A stretch of DNA of 64,000 nucleotides from Ahrensia sp. (GCA_002698425.1 NZXU01000050.1:186001-250000); one strand, 5' to 3'; positions 28,378 to 36,835 are shown, counted from the stretch's first letter. The notes: generated from the letters alone by a model not told the origin. A program made the numbers and translations.

Positions 28378-30705
28378 TCAGCCGCGCGGCGGGCGCTCCC
28401 TGAAGACGGATTTGCGGATGGTGGCGTGGACGCCGAAATTGCCGTCGGCGACCTGGGTGACGCCGAAATCGGCGGCAAGCGACATCAGCGCCAAAGCCTC
28501 ATCCTCCTCCAGCGCGTAGGTGTCCATGAGGAAGCGGCGCGTCTGGCGGAAGGCGCTTCGGAGCGCGAGGTCGACGGTGGAGCGCTGATAGACCTCGGCC
28601 TGGGCGTTCTTGCCGAGATCGCGCAGATAGTTCGGGAAAGAAAAGCTCTGAATGACCCATTCGTCCGGCGTCTCGATGAGCGGCGTCTTCAGGCCGTCCA
28701 GACAGACCGGTTTCTCGGCCCCGGCCTTGTGCAGGCGGATGCGAATGTCGGCGGTCAGCGAGCATTCGAGCCCGGTGCCGTTGATCTCGCCGTCGGACTG
28801 GGCGAAATGGCCGTCGCCGATCGAGAGCAGCGCCCCGTCGACGGCGACGGGCAGATAGATGCGCGCGCCCTTGCCGGCGCTCCAGTTGTCGATATTGCCG
28901 CCGAAATAGCCGGGCGGGATGGAATCGACGACATCGGCCTCGCGCGGGGCCACGCCGATGAAGCCGAAATGCATGCGCGCCGGGATCTCGACGCCGGAAA
29001 GCGCAGCCATGTTCTTCTCGATGGAGCCGTGATCGATCGGCACGCCGGGATAATCCATCGTCTTGTGCAGCGTACCATAGGGATCGGTCTGCGGCGTCCA
29101 GCGGAAGTTGTAGAGCGGGCGGGCGGCGTTGGGCTTGTCGAGCTCGATCTCGAAGATGGTAATCGTCTCCCGGCGCTCGGGATGATCGAGGAGATCGTTG
29201 TACTGGTAGCCCCACCAGGCGGAGGCGTTGGAGGCGAAGGCCTTGCCGGCGTGGGCGGGATTGGCGCTGGGGCGCGGCGCGATGTCGAGGAACTCGACCT
29301 CGAGGATGTCGCCGGGTTCGGCGCCGCGGACATGGATCGGCCCGGTGCAGATATGGACGCCGAAGCCCTCGCCCGCGCCGCGGCCGAAGACGGAGGCGTT
29401 CATCGGGCCGGCGCCGCGGCGCTCGACGCCCTTGTGGTCGGACGTCCAGGCAAAGACGCTCTCCGCGCCGGGATCGCCGGCGACCATGCGGTCCCAGTCG
29501 TCGCCGGCATGCTGGGTGAGCGTCTCGATGGTGACCGTCGCGCCGGGTTCGACGAACAGGGCCGGCGGCAGGGTGCGGCTCATATAGCCCCAATGGACCG
29601 TCTGGGCATTGGCCGGCAGGTGATAGTGATCCGGACTGACGGCGACCGCCCCCTGTTCGGCGGGGGCCTGCGCGGCGAGCGCCTTGACCCCGCCGGCCTG
29701 TTTCGCGTCGCGCTTGCCGGCATGGTCCGGCGGCAGGCCGCGCTTGGAGTAGCTGTCCTCGCCGCCGGCCACCGAGCGGCGCAGTTCGGTCGGGCTCATT
29801 TCGTAGGCGGCCGAGAAGGCGCGGCTGAAATAGGCCTGGTCGCGGAAACCCCAGCGCAGGCCGATGGCGGCGATGCTCTCGGAGGCGTGGTTCGGATCGA
29901 TCAGGTCGGCGCGGCAGCGTTCGAGGCGCTGGTGGCGCAGATAACCGGAGAAGGAGTCATCGCGCAGCTGGAACAGCCGCTGCAGATAGCGCACCGAGAT
30001 GCCCTCCTTGCGGGCGATGTCGGCGGGCGTCAGGTCCGGATCGGAGAGGTTCGCGTCGATGGCGGCGGCGACACGGCGGAAATGCGCCGTCTGCACCTCG
30101 GTCATCGGACCGTTGGGCGCGCGCGATTCCACCAGAAGCGCACTGGCGACGAGTTCGGTAACCGCCAGTTCGCCGGCGGTGAGATCGGCCTGTTCGAGCT
30201 GGCCGACGCTGCCGGCCAGCATGCGCAGCACCGGGCGGGCGGCCAGCGCCGCGAAGGTACGGCCGAGCACGACGGGCGCATCCAGCCCGGACCGGCCGAG
30301 CCGGGTCGCCAGCGGGGCGCGCGGAAGCTGCAGCAGGATCGCATCGAAATCGCTGCGCCAATGCAGACGCCAGGGCATGTCCATGCCCATGACCGCGAGA
30401 TTGTCATCGGCGAGATCGGTGGCGCGCGGGCCGCAGGCGAGCGTCGCGCGGCCCTTGAGAACGAGGATCAGCATGACCGGCGCGTCGCGGCTGCCGGCTT
30501 CCGCGGGCAGCAGGGTCTGGCGCTCGCCGACAATACGGGCGAGCCGCGCGCCGGAACTGGACGAGCGGATGTCGATGGCGCCGTCGGAAACCTGCCTGTC
30601 GCCGAAGAACTCGGCCTTCAGGCTGATCTGCGCAAGCCGCGATTGCCAGGCTTCGCCGCGCATGACGAGCGGCAGGCTGTCAACGGTGGGCGGATTGTCG
30701 ATCAT
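28378..30705 (-). CDS. AraC-type regulator fused to an acetamidase/formamidase domain
   Basis: Single open frame of 775 residues joining two proteins that are normally separate. Residues 1-200 resemble the N-terminal domain of AraC regulators. Residues 205-312 are the AraC double helix-turn-helix (ADIARKEGISVRYLQRLFQL, then IGLRWGFRDQAYFSRAFSAA and the P-T-E-L-R-R end). A 40-residue linker rich in A, G, K follows, and 358-775 is a full FmdA-type domain (HLPANAQTVHWGYMSR, ETLTQHAGDDWDRM, ICTGPIHVRGAEPGDILEV, PPGYFGGNIDNW). There is no signal peptide, so it is cytoplasmic. It is divergent from an exported paralogue of its own enzyme part, its obvious regulatory target. It may sense amides through the enzymatic site. 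Confidence 0.9.
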   Translation of the reverse strand: MIDNPPTVDSLPLVMRGEAWQSRLAQISLKAEFFGDRQVSDGAIDIRSSSSGARLARIVGERQTLLPAEAGSRDAPVMLILVLKGRATLACGPRATDLADDNLAVMGMDMPWRLHWRSDFDAILLQLPRAPLATRLGRSGLDAPVVLGRTFAALAARPVLRMLAGSVGQLEQADLTAGELAVTELVASALLVESRAPNGPMTEVQTAHFRRVAAAIDANLSDPDLTPADIARKEGISVRYLQRLFQLRDDSFSGYLRHQRLERCRADLIDPNHASESIAAIGLRWGFRDQAYFSRAFSAAYEMSPTELRRSVAGGEDSYSKRGLPPDHAGKRDAKQAGGVKALAAQAPAEQGAVAVSPDHYHLPANAQTVHWGYMSRTLPPALFVEPGATVTIETLTQHAGDDWDRMVAGDPGAESVFAWTSDHKGVERRGAGPMNASVFGRGAGEGFGVHICTGPIHVRGAEPGDILEVEFLDIAPRPSANPAHAGKAFASNASAWWGYQYNDLLDHPERRETITIFEIELDKPNAARPLYNFRWTPQTDPYGTLHKTMDYPGVPIDHGSIEKNMAALSGVEIPARMHFGFIGVAPREADVVDSIPPGYFGGNIDNWSAGKGARIYLPVAVDGALLSIGDGHFAQSDGEINGTGLECSLTADIRIRLHKAGAEKPVCLDGLKTPLIETPDEWVIQSFSFPNYLRDLGKNAQAEVYQRSTVDLALRSAFRQTRRFLMDTYALEEDEALALMSLAADFGVTQVADGNFGVHATIRKSVFRERPPRG

Positions 30706-31058
30706 GGCGCGGCATCCTGCTCCTGCGCGGCCGACGGCGGCGGCGAAGGCGGCTTTCGGCACACCTCGCCCAAGACCTTAACCGGGCCAATACATCATAG
30801 CGAGGCCGGGGCCAAAATCTTTGCACCGGGGCGAACAATCTCATGACTATTCGGCTACAGACAGAGGCCGAAGGAAGGCTTGGAAGCCTTGCCCGTATCG
30901 CTCCCAACTCTTTGTTCTTAGTAATCTTTTTTCCGCATAGCGAGCCTCTTTGCAGGCTGAATCCCTCCGGCGTGACGCATGGGCAACCGATTGCAAGATG
31001 CGACAGTCGCCCGAATAATCGGCGCTGTTTCCACCTCCCAAAACGAAGGAAAAACAGC
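30706..31058. other. Divergent promoter region between the fusion gene and the exported amidase gene
   Basis: This 353-bp gap has no credible gene. The part 30900-30935 is AT-rich and probably promoter sequence. CCGA-ATAA-TCGG (31011-31022) is a small perfect inverted repeat in the leader of the rightward gene. AraC-type direct repeats would be expected here, but I could not define a pair by eye. Confidence 0.4.
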
Positions 31059-32510
31059 ATGTGCAAAGGCGATGACGTCAACTGTCCGCATTTCGAAGAA
31101 CACTACCAGAAATTCCGCGAAGACCTGGATGTCGAGCGGCGCGGCTTCCTCAGGAGCAGCCTGTTCGCGGCCGGCGGCCTCGGCGCGCTGGGCGCAGCCG
31201 GCGGGTTGTCGCTGGTGACCCCGGCTCTGGCGCAGGCCTCGGAAGCGCGGCAGCCCGAGACGCGGGCCTTCCATCACCTGCCGGCCAATGACCAGACCGT
31301 GCATTGGGGCTATTTCTCCAAAAAGCTGACGCCGAAGGTCGAAGTCGACAGTGGCGACATCATCACCATCGAGACGCTGACGCACCATGCCGGCGACGAC
31401 ACGGAGCGCATGGTCGAGGGCGACGAGGGCGCGGAGAGCGTCTATCTGTGGACCAAGGACAAGAAGGGCGTCGACCGGCGCGGCGCGGGCCCGACCGACC
31501 CGGCCGTCTACAAGAAAGGTTCGGGCGAAGGCCAGGGCGTGCATATCATGACCGGGCCGGTCTATGTGCGCGGCGCGGAACAGGGCGACATCCTCGAAGT
31601 GCGCATCCTCGACTGCGTGCCGCGCCCCTCGGGCAATGCGAAATTCGCCGGCAAGTCCTACGGCTCAAACGCGGCGGCGAACTGGGGTTTCCAGTACAAC
31701 GACCTGCTCGGCGGCGAGAAGCGCGAGGTGGTGACGATCTACGAAGTCGACACCGCCGGCGGTAAAAGCTGGGCGGAAGCGGTCTACAACTTCAAATGGG
31801 TGCCGCAGACCGACCCGTTTGGCGTGACCCATGCGACGATCGACTATCCGGGCGTGCCGGTCGACCATTCGCTGACCAACCGCAACTACGATGCGCTGAA
31901 GGGCGTGCGGCTGCCGATCCGGCCGCATTTCGGGACGCTGGGCCTCGCGCCGGCGGAGGCTGACTATGTCGACACGATCCCGCCCAGCTACACCGGCGGC
32001 AATATCGACAACTGGCGCATCGGCAAGGGCGCGACGATGTATTACCCGGTCTCCGTCGACGGCGCGCTGCTGTCGGTCGGCGACCCGCATGCGAGCCAGG
32101 GCGACAGCGAATTGTGCGGCACGGCGATCGAATGCTCGCTGACCGGCACGTTCCAGCTGATCGTACACAAGAAGGCCGACCTCGCCGGCACGCCGCTCGA
32201 GGAGCTGAACTACCCGATGCTGGAAACGCAGTCGGACTGGCTGGTGCACGGCTTCTCGTTCTCCAACTACCTGGAGGAGCTCGGCCCGAACGCGCAGAGC
32301 GAGATCTATTCGAAATCCTCGATCGACCTCGCCATGCGCGACGCCTTCCGCAAGATGCGGCACTTCCTGATGACGACGAAGGGGCTGACCGAGGACGAGG
32401 CGATCTCGCTGATGTCGATCGGCGTCGATTTCGGCATCACCCAGGTGGTCGACGGGAACTGGGGCGTGCACGCCATCGTCAAGAAGGACATCTTCGCCGG
32501 GATGGCCTGA
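31059..32510 (+). CDS. Exported acetamidase/formamidase family enzyme
   Basis: Amidohydrolase of 483 residues that would release ammonia from formamide, acetamide or similar short amides. A twin-arginine signal (RRGFLRSSLFAAGGLGALGA) starts about residue 27, after an unusually long lead containing MCKGDDVNCPHF. The mature enzyme opens HHLPANDQTVHWGYFSKKL and matches the fusion protein's enzyme part closely along its length (ETLTHHAGDD, MTGPVYVRGAEQGDILEV, PPSYTGGNIDNW). Its ribosome site is GAAGGA 8 nt before the ATG. It is divergent from the AraC-amidase fusion, so regulation by that protein is likely. Confidence 0.88.
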   Translation: MCKGDDVNCPHFEEHYQKFREDLDVERRGFLRSSLFAAGGLGALGAAGGLSLVTPALAQASEARQPETRAFHHLPANDQTVHWGYFSKKLTPKVEVDSGDIITIETLTHHAGDDTERMVEGDEGAESVYLWTKDKKGVDRRGAGPTDPAVYKKGSGEGQGVHIMTGPVYVRGAEQGDILEVRILDCVPRPSGNAKFAGKSYGSNAAANWGFQYNDLLGGEKREVVTIYEVDTAGGKSWAEAVYNFKWVPQTDPFGVTHATIDYPGVPVDHSLTNRNYDALKGVRLPIRPHFGTLGLAPAEADYVDTIPPSYTGGNIDNWRIGKGATMYYPVSVDGALLSVGDPHASQGDSELCGTAIECSLTGTFQLIVHKKADLAGTPLEELNYPMLETQSDWLVHGFSFSNYLEELGPNAQSEIYSKSSIDLAMRDAFRKMRHFLMTTKGLTEDEAISLMSIGVDFGITQVVDGNWGVHAIVKKDIFAGMA

Positions 32511-32561
32511 TCTCGCCCTTCCCGATGCTTCCGCGGGTTATGCGCCTCGCGGAAGCGCAAG

Positions 32562-32592
32562 CCCGGACGCCGCGCTCACGTCGGCGTCCGGG
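32562..32592 (+). terminator. Hairpin downstream of the exported amidase gene
   Basis: Perfect 11-bp GC-rich stem (32562-32572 with 32582-32592), 9-nt loop, followed by TTCCTT rather than a long T-run. It lies 50 nt past the amidase stop and probably protects or ends that transcript. Confidence 0.5.
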
Positions 32593-32661
32593 TTCCTTGC
32601 GACCGGATGTGCTCAAGTTCTCGCCCAAGGCCAAGAATTTTTGTTAGTATTCACTTTCCTT

Positions 32662-33198
32662 TTAACTCGAACGGCGGTTTCGCCGGGCGAGTTCGCGGTA
32701 AAGGGCCTCGCGGCTGACGCCCAGCTCGCTTGCCAGCTCCTGCCATTGACCTTTCGGGGGTAGACCCCCGTCCTTTGCGGAAAGCCACGCATCGAGCCGT
32801 TCGGCGACGGTTCTGAGCGTCCTTATTTCCGATTTCATGCGCGCTTCCTGAACCGCATGGGCAAGGCGGCGCTCCCATGCCTCGGCGAGGCCCCGATCCG
32901 ACGCCAGCGCCCGCGCGAAATCGGCCTTCGACACCGCCTCGACCGTGCAGGGCTCCAGCGCCGCCGCGTCGCAGTGATAGCGGTCGGAGTAGGCCGAGGC
33001 CTCGGCCAGCACGTCGCCCTCTCCTGCGGTCTGCAACAGCAGTACGGTTCCCTGCGGCGTGGTACGGTTCAAGGCGATCCGGCCGGCGCGAACCCGATAC
33101 ATGACCGCGACCGCGTCGCCGGTGAGAAACAGGCTTTCGGCCGCGGAGAGCGTGCGCGAGACAGATCCGGAAAACAGGGCGTTGAGCGGACTGGACAT
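32662..33198 (-). CDS. Crp/Fnr family transcriptional regulator
   Basis: Small regulator of about 178 residues with a shortened cyclic-nucleotide-binding-type sensor domain (YRVRAGRIALNRTTPQGTVL, GDVLAEASAYSD) and a C-terminal helix-turn-helix (WQELASELGVSREALYRELA). The N terminus lacks the cysteines of Fnr, so an iron-sulfur cluster is unlikely. The start is uncertain: ATGs at 33198 and 33210 both lie inside an Fnr-like palindrome and neither has a good ribosome site. The divergent neighbour is a His/Met-rich exported protein, a probable target. Confidence 0.8.
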   Translation of the reverse strand: MSSPLNALFSGSVSRTLSAAESLFLTGDAVAVMYRVRAGRIALNRTTPQGTVLLLQTAGEGDVLAEASAYSDRYHCDAAALEPCTVEAVSKADFARALASDRGLAEAWERRLAHAVQEARMKSEIRTLRTVAERLDAWLSAKDGGLPPKGQWQELASELGVSREALYRELARRNRRSS

Positions 33199-33210
33199 GA
33201 TCGCTATCAT
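33197..33210. promoter_or_regulatory. Fnr-like palindrome between the Crp/Fnr gene and its divergent neighbour
   Basis: ATGAT-CGCT-ATCAT is a perfect inverted repeat with the TGAT-N4-ATCA spacing of Fnr/Dnr-type sites. Its centre is 68 bp before the ATG of the rightward gene, which fits a class II activator site about 41 bp upstream of a transcription start. It also overlaps the start of the regulator gene, suggesting autorepression. Confidence 0.55.
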
Positions 33211-33271
33211 ACGCGGTGCCCGGACTTCGTGCCACGGATGGCGCAATCACAGTTGTGTCAGGAGCCCCCCA

Positions 33272-33856
33272 ATGAAATCCGTTCGCCTGTTTCTCGCCAC
33301 GTCGATCCTTCTTGCCGGCGCCGCCTTTTCAAGCGCGTCGGACGGTCATGACGCCATGATGCAGGGCGCTCATTCCGACATGGACCATTCGGCCATGTTG
33401 GAGCATGGCGCGCCCGCGCCGGCCATGACCGAGGGCGGACAGGCCGCTTTCGCGGCTATCCAGGAAATCGTCGCCGCGCTTCTCGCCGACCCGCGAACCG
33501 ACTGGGACGAGGTGAATATCGAGGCGCTCCGCCAGCACCTCATCGACATGGACAATGTGACGCTGCGCGCCCGGGTAACGACGGAAGCGGTCCCGGGCGG
33601 AGCGCGTTTCTCGGTCGCCTCGGACGATCCGGCGGTGCAGACTTCCATTCGCGCCATGACGGTCGCCCATGCTGCGACGATGGACGGCGTCGAGGGCTGG
33701 AGCCTGAAGGCCGAAGAGACATCAAACGGCGCGACCCTGACCGCGACCGGAGACGAGGTCCGGATCCGCGCGCTCGGCTATATCGGGCTGATGACCGTCG
33801 GCATGCACCACCAAGAGCATCATCTGGCGCTGGCGCGCGGAGCGATGCCTCACTGA
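33272..33856 (+). CDS. Exported His/Met-rich protein, probable metal binding
   Basis: Protein of 194 residues with a Sec signal peptide (LFLATSILLAGAAFSSAS). The mature N terminus (SDGHDAMMQGAHSDMDHSAM) and the C-terminal end (GMHHQEHHLALARGAMPH) are dense in H and M, as in periplasmic copper-handling proteins. Between them is an alpha/beta domain with no motif I recognise. The ribosome site is AGGAG. An Fnr-like site lies upstream and a Crp/Fnr regulator is divergent. Function is inferred from composition only. Confidence 0.65.
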   Translation: MKSVRLFLATSILLAGAAFSSASDGHDAMMQGAHSDMDHSAMLEHGAPAPAMTEGGQAAFAAIQEIVAALLADPRTDWDEVNIEALRQHLIDMDNVTLRARVTTEAVPGGARFSVASDDPAVQTSIRAMTVAHAATMDGVEGWSLKAEETSNGATLTATGDEVRIRALGYIGLMTVGMHHQEHHLALARGAMPH

Positions 33857-34842
33857 TCGGCCGTCGAGTCCCGGTCTTCCATCGTGACGATAACGGCGCC
33901 GCTGGCGTGGCGTGTCTCGACGCGGCGGTGGGCGGCGGCGATGTCGGCGAGAGGGAAGGTGCTGTCGACGACGCCGCGCAATTCGCCGTTTTCCATGAGC
34001 TGGGCGAGATGCTCGATGTCCTCGCGACGGTCGCCGGAGACGGCGAGCACGATCTTCGGCCCACCGGTCAATGCGGCCATGAGCGCCTGAAGGATCTCGC
34101 GGCCGCCAAACTCCAGCGGCACGTAGCGGCCGGCTTTCTCGAGGATGCGCCGGGCCTTCGGGTATGGCAGCTTGCCGACCGTATCGAGGACGACATCGTA
34201 GCGATCGCCGGAGGCGGAAGCATCCTGGTTGCGGTAGTCTATCACATGGTCGGCCCCGAGCGACCGGACGAGCTCGACGTTGTCGGTTCCGGCGACGCCG
34301 GTCACCTCCGCCCCCATGATCTTCGCGAGCTGGACGGCATAGGCGCCGACACCGCCCGAAGCGCCGTTGATCAGCAGTTTGCGGCCCGGCTTCAGGTCAG
34401 CGGAATCGCGCAGGAAGACGAGCGCCGAGACGCCGCCGAACGGGACAGCGGCGGCTTCTTCGTAAGTAATTGCTTTCGGCTTTATGGCCACCGGTCCATC
34501 GGCCTTGACGGTCAGATAGTCTGCATGGGCGCCGGCGCCGGAAAAGCCGAACACCGGATCGCCGAGCCTGAAGCGGGTGACATCGGCCCCGCGCGCGACG
34601 ACGCGGCCGGCGAATGCCAGGCCGAGGACGGGGTTCTTCGGCTTTGTGAGGCCCATCATCAGCCGGCCGGGCAGCGCCATGATGCCGGGAAAGGCGGCGG
34701 CGCGCAGACGCCAGTCGGCGGTGGTGACCGGTGCGGCGAAGACCTTGACGAGAATCTCGTCATCGCCGGGTTCGGGGCGTTCGATTTCGGCGACTTTCAG
34801 GATATCGGCGTCGCCGTAACGGTCGGCAAGTGCGGCTCTCAT
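33850..34842 (-). CDS. Zinc-independent NADPH:quinone oxidoreductase-like protein
   Basis: Medium-chain dehydrogenase/reductase of 330 residues. The N-terminal catalytic fold has PVTTADWRLRAA and GLAFAGRVVARG, and the cofactor domain has the loop INGASGGVGAYAVQLAKIMGAEVTGV. The zinc-binding cysteines of true alcohol dehydrogenases are missing, pointing to quinone or enone reduction with NADPH. AGGAA lies before the ATG at 34842. It is divergent from a LysR regulator that probably controls it, and its stop overlaps the convergent neighbour by 7 nt. Confidence 0.87.
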   Translation of the reverse strand: MRAALADRYGDADILKVAEIERPEPGDDEILVKVFAAPVTTADWRLRAAAFPGIMALPGRLMMGLTKPKNPVLGLAFAGRVVARGADVTRFRLGDPVFGFSGAGAHADYLTVKADGPVAIKPKAITYEEAAAVPFGGVSALVFLRDSADLKPGRKLLINGASGGVGAYAVQLAKIMGAEVTGVAGTDNVELVRSLGADHVIDYRNQDASASGDRYDVVLDTVGKLPYPKARRILEKAGRYVPLEFGGREILQALMAALTGGPKIVLAVSGDRREDIEHLAQLMENGELRGVVDSTFPLADIAAAHRRVETRHASGAVIVTMEDRDSTADQ

Positions 34843-34885
34843 CGTTTCATTCCTATCCGAGGATTTCGATGGATGCGATATAGCC

Positions 34886-34898
34886 ATGCGTATACGCA
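34886..34898. promoter_or_regulatory. Operator candidate 1 between the oxidoreductase and LysR genes
   Basis: TGCGTATACGCA (34887-34898) is a perfect 12-bp palindrome preceded by A. It shares the ATGCG-N4-CGCA pattern with a second site 43 bp downstream. Position between divergent genes suggests a binding site for the adjacent LysR protein. Confidence 0.45.
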
Positions 34899-34928
34899 GA
34901 GTGAATTGACCATAATTCGTCTTCTGAT

Positions 34929-34942
34929 ATGCGTTTTCGCAT
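34929..34942. promoter_or_regulatory. Operator candidate 2 in the LysR leader
   Basis: ATGCGTTTTCGCAT is an inverted repeat of the same ATGCG-N4-CGCAT form as the site at 34886, spaced 43 bp apart, close to four helical turns. It ends 13 bp before the GTG start chosen for the LysR gene, suggesting autoregulation. Confidence 0.45.
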
Positions 34943-34955
34943 GGATTGGAAGTCG

Positions 34956-35849
34956 GTGAAATTCGACTGGAACCGGGCGCGCGCCTTCCTGGTCACGGCG
35001 GAAGAGGGGTCGCTTTCGGCGGCGGCGCGGGCGCTGGGAATGGCGCAGCCGACGCTCGGCCGACAGGTCGACGCGCTGGAAGCCGAACTCGGCGTCATTC
35101 TGTTCGAACGCGCCGGACGCGGGCTGACGCTGACCCCGGCGGGTCTGGAACTGCTCGACCATGTACGCGCCATGGGCGAGGCGGCGGGACGTGTCTCGCT
35201 GACGGCGTCGGGCCAGGCGCAATCGATCGAGGGGACGATCTGCATCACCGCGAGCGAGATCTATTCGGCCTATCTGCTGCCGCCGATCGTCGCGCGGCTG
35301 AGACGCGAGCAACCAGGCATCGAGGTCGAGATCCTTGCCTCGAACGCCACGATCGACCTTAAGCGGCGCGAGGCGGATATCGCCATCCGGTCGTTCCGGC
35401 CGACCCAGCCGGACCTGATCGCGAGAAAGGTCTGCGACGACCTTGCCCGGCTCTATGCGGCAGAGAGCTATCTTGAGCGGATCGGTAATCCCGAAACGCC
35501 GGAGGAGCTTTCGAATGCGGAGTTCATCGGCTTCGACACGACATCGGTGATGGTCGACGGGCTGAACCGGCTCGGCCTGTCACTGACGCAGAAGAACTTT
35601 CCGGTACTGACCGGCAACCACCTGGTGCATTGGGAACTGGTGAAGGCGGGGGTCGCCATCGGCATCGTGCCGGAGGCAATCGGCGACCGCGAACCCGGCG
35701 TGCGGCGCGTGCTGGCGGATTTCACGCCGATGGAGTTCCCGATATGGCTGACGGCGCATCGCGAGTTGAACACCAGCCGGCGGGTGCGCATGGTGTTCGA
35801 CCTGCTGGCCGAGGAACTCGGCAAACCGAGAAGGCAAGGAGACAGATGA
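34956..35849 (+). CDS. LysR family transcriptional regulator
   Basis: Regulator of about 297 residues. The N-terminal winged helix reads WNRARAFLVTAEEGSLSAAA and GMAQPTLGRQVDALE, followed by the linker helix and a periplasmic-binding-like effector domain (GTICITASEIYSAYLLPPIV onward). I chose GTG at 34956 because GGAAG precedes it and the domain begins a few residues later. The in-frame ATGs at 34929 and 34941 have no ribosome site and lie within or at a palindrome. It is divergent from the quinone oxidoreductase gene and overlaps the LOG gene (ATGA). Confidence 0.88.
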   Translation: MKFDWNRARAFLVTAEEGSLSAAARALGMAQPTLGRQVDALEAELGVILFERAGRGLTLTPAGLELLDHVRAMGEAAGRVSLTASGQAQSIEGTICITASEIYSAYLLPPIVARLRREQPGIEVEILASNATIDLKRREADIAIRSFRPTQPDLIARKVCDDLARLYAAESYLERIGNPETPEELSNAEFIGFDTTSVMVDGLNRLGLSLTQKNFPVLTGNHLVHWELVKAGVAIGIVPEAIGDREPGVRRVLADFTPMEFPIWLTAHRELNTSRRVRMVFDLLAEELGKPRRQGDR

Positions 35850-36835
35850 CCGAGACCGTTTATCCATCGCGGGGCCCGGAAGGGCGCGTGCCGTCGCCGG
35901 CGCATCCGCACAAACGGCGCGAGGCGCTGCCGCAGCACGAGCCGAAATCGGATCTCGACGATCCCGGCGCGACCGCACGGCTTGCCGCCATCATCGCAAG
36001 CGATAGCTATCGTCCGGCGATCCAGGATGTCGGTTTTCTCGGGCGCGACGCGGCGCGCGGGCCGCGGCTGGAGCTCGATTATCTGAAGGCGGAAACGCTG
36101 CTGGAGCGGCACGGCATCGAGCATTCGATCGTGGTGTTCGGCTCAACGCGCATTCCCGAGCCGGCGACGGCGCGCAGGCGGCTGGCGGCCGCCGAAGCGG
36201 CTCTGGCCGACGACCCGGACGATGCGGAGTTGCAGGCCCGGGCGGGCGCGGCCCGGCGTATCGTCGCCAAGAGCCGCTATTACGAAGTGGCGCGTGATTT
36301 CGGCAAGATGATCGGCGATGCGCAGGGGCCGGAAGGCCACCGGCTGGTCGTTGTCACCGGCGGCGGGCCGGGGATCATGGAGGCCGCCAATCGCGGCGCA
36401 TGGGATGCAGGCGCGCGAACCGTCGGGCTCAACATCACCCTGCCGCATGAACAATATCCGAACCCCTACATCACGCCGGATCTGTGCTTCCAGTTCCATT
36501 ATTTCGCCATGCGCAAACTGCATTTCATGATGCGGGCCCGGGCGCTGGTCGTGTTTCCGGGCGGCTACGGCACGATGGACGAATTGTTCGAGACGCTGAC
36601 GCTGATCCAGACCCGCAAGATCGCGCCGGTGCCCGTGGTACTGGTCGGCGAAGCGTACTGGCGGCGGGTCTTCGACCCGGATTTCCTGATCGAGGAAGGC
36701 ACAATCGCGCCGGAGGATCGCGACCTGTTCTGGTTCGCCGAGACGGCGGAGGAGATCTGGAACGACATCCGGCACTGGTACAGGCTGGCCGGCAAGCCGC
36801 TGACCGGCGGGCAGGACGGCGAAGGCGCGCTGTGA
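35846..36835 (+). CDS. LOG family protein, long form
   Basis: Protein of 329 residues with the LOG/lysine-decarboxylase-like Rossmann fold. Motifs are VVFGSTRIPEP, VVTGGGPGIMEAANRGAWDAG and the signature FPGGYGTMDELFETLTLIQT. Canonical LOG enzymes hydrolyse AMP or cytokinin ribotides; this longer type has about 100 extra N-terminal residues and its substrate is not established. The start codon overlaps the LysR stop, with AAGGAG upstream, so the two are co-translated. Confidence 0.82.
   Translation: MTETVYPSRGPEGRVPSPAHPHKRREALPQHEPKSDLDDPGATARLAAIIASDSYRPAIQDVGFLGRDAARGPRLELDYLKAETLLERHGIEHSIVVFGSTRIPEPATARRRLAAAEAALADDPDDAELQARAGAARRIVAKSRYYEVARDFGKMIGDAQGPEGHRLVVVTGGGPGIMEAANRGAWDAGARTVGLNITLPHEQYPNPYITPDLCFQFHYFAMRKLHFMMRARALVVFPGGYGTMDELFETLTLIQTRKIAPVPVVLVGEAYWRRVFDPDFLIEEGTIAPEDRDLFWFAETAEEIWNDIRHWYRLAGKPLTGGQDGEGAL

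Noticed and set aside
28378..30705. Fusion explained by a frameshift or missed stop between two genes
   Set aside because: The frame is continuous through an A/G/K-rich linker, with no ribosome site or start near the amidase domain, so a true fusion is the simpler reading; a sequencing error that removed a stop cannot be excluded by eye.
28426..30846. Long rightward open frame (806 codons) opposite the AraC-amidase fusion
   Set aside because: Shadow of the fusion gene; no recognisable domain and shadow-like composition.
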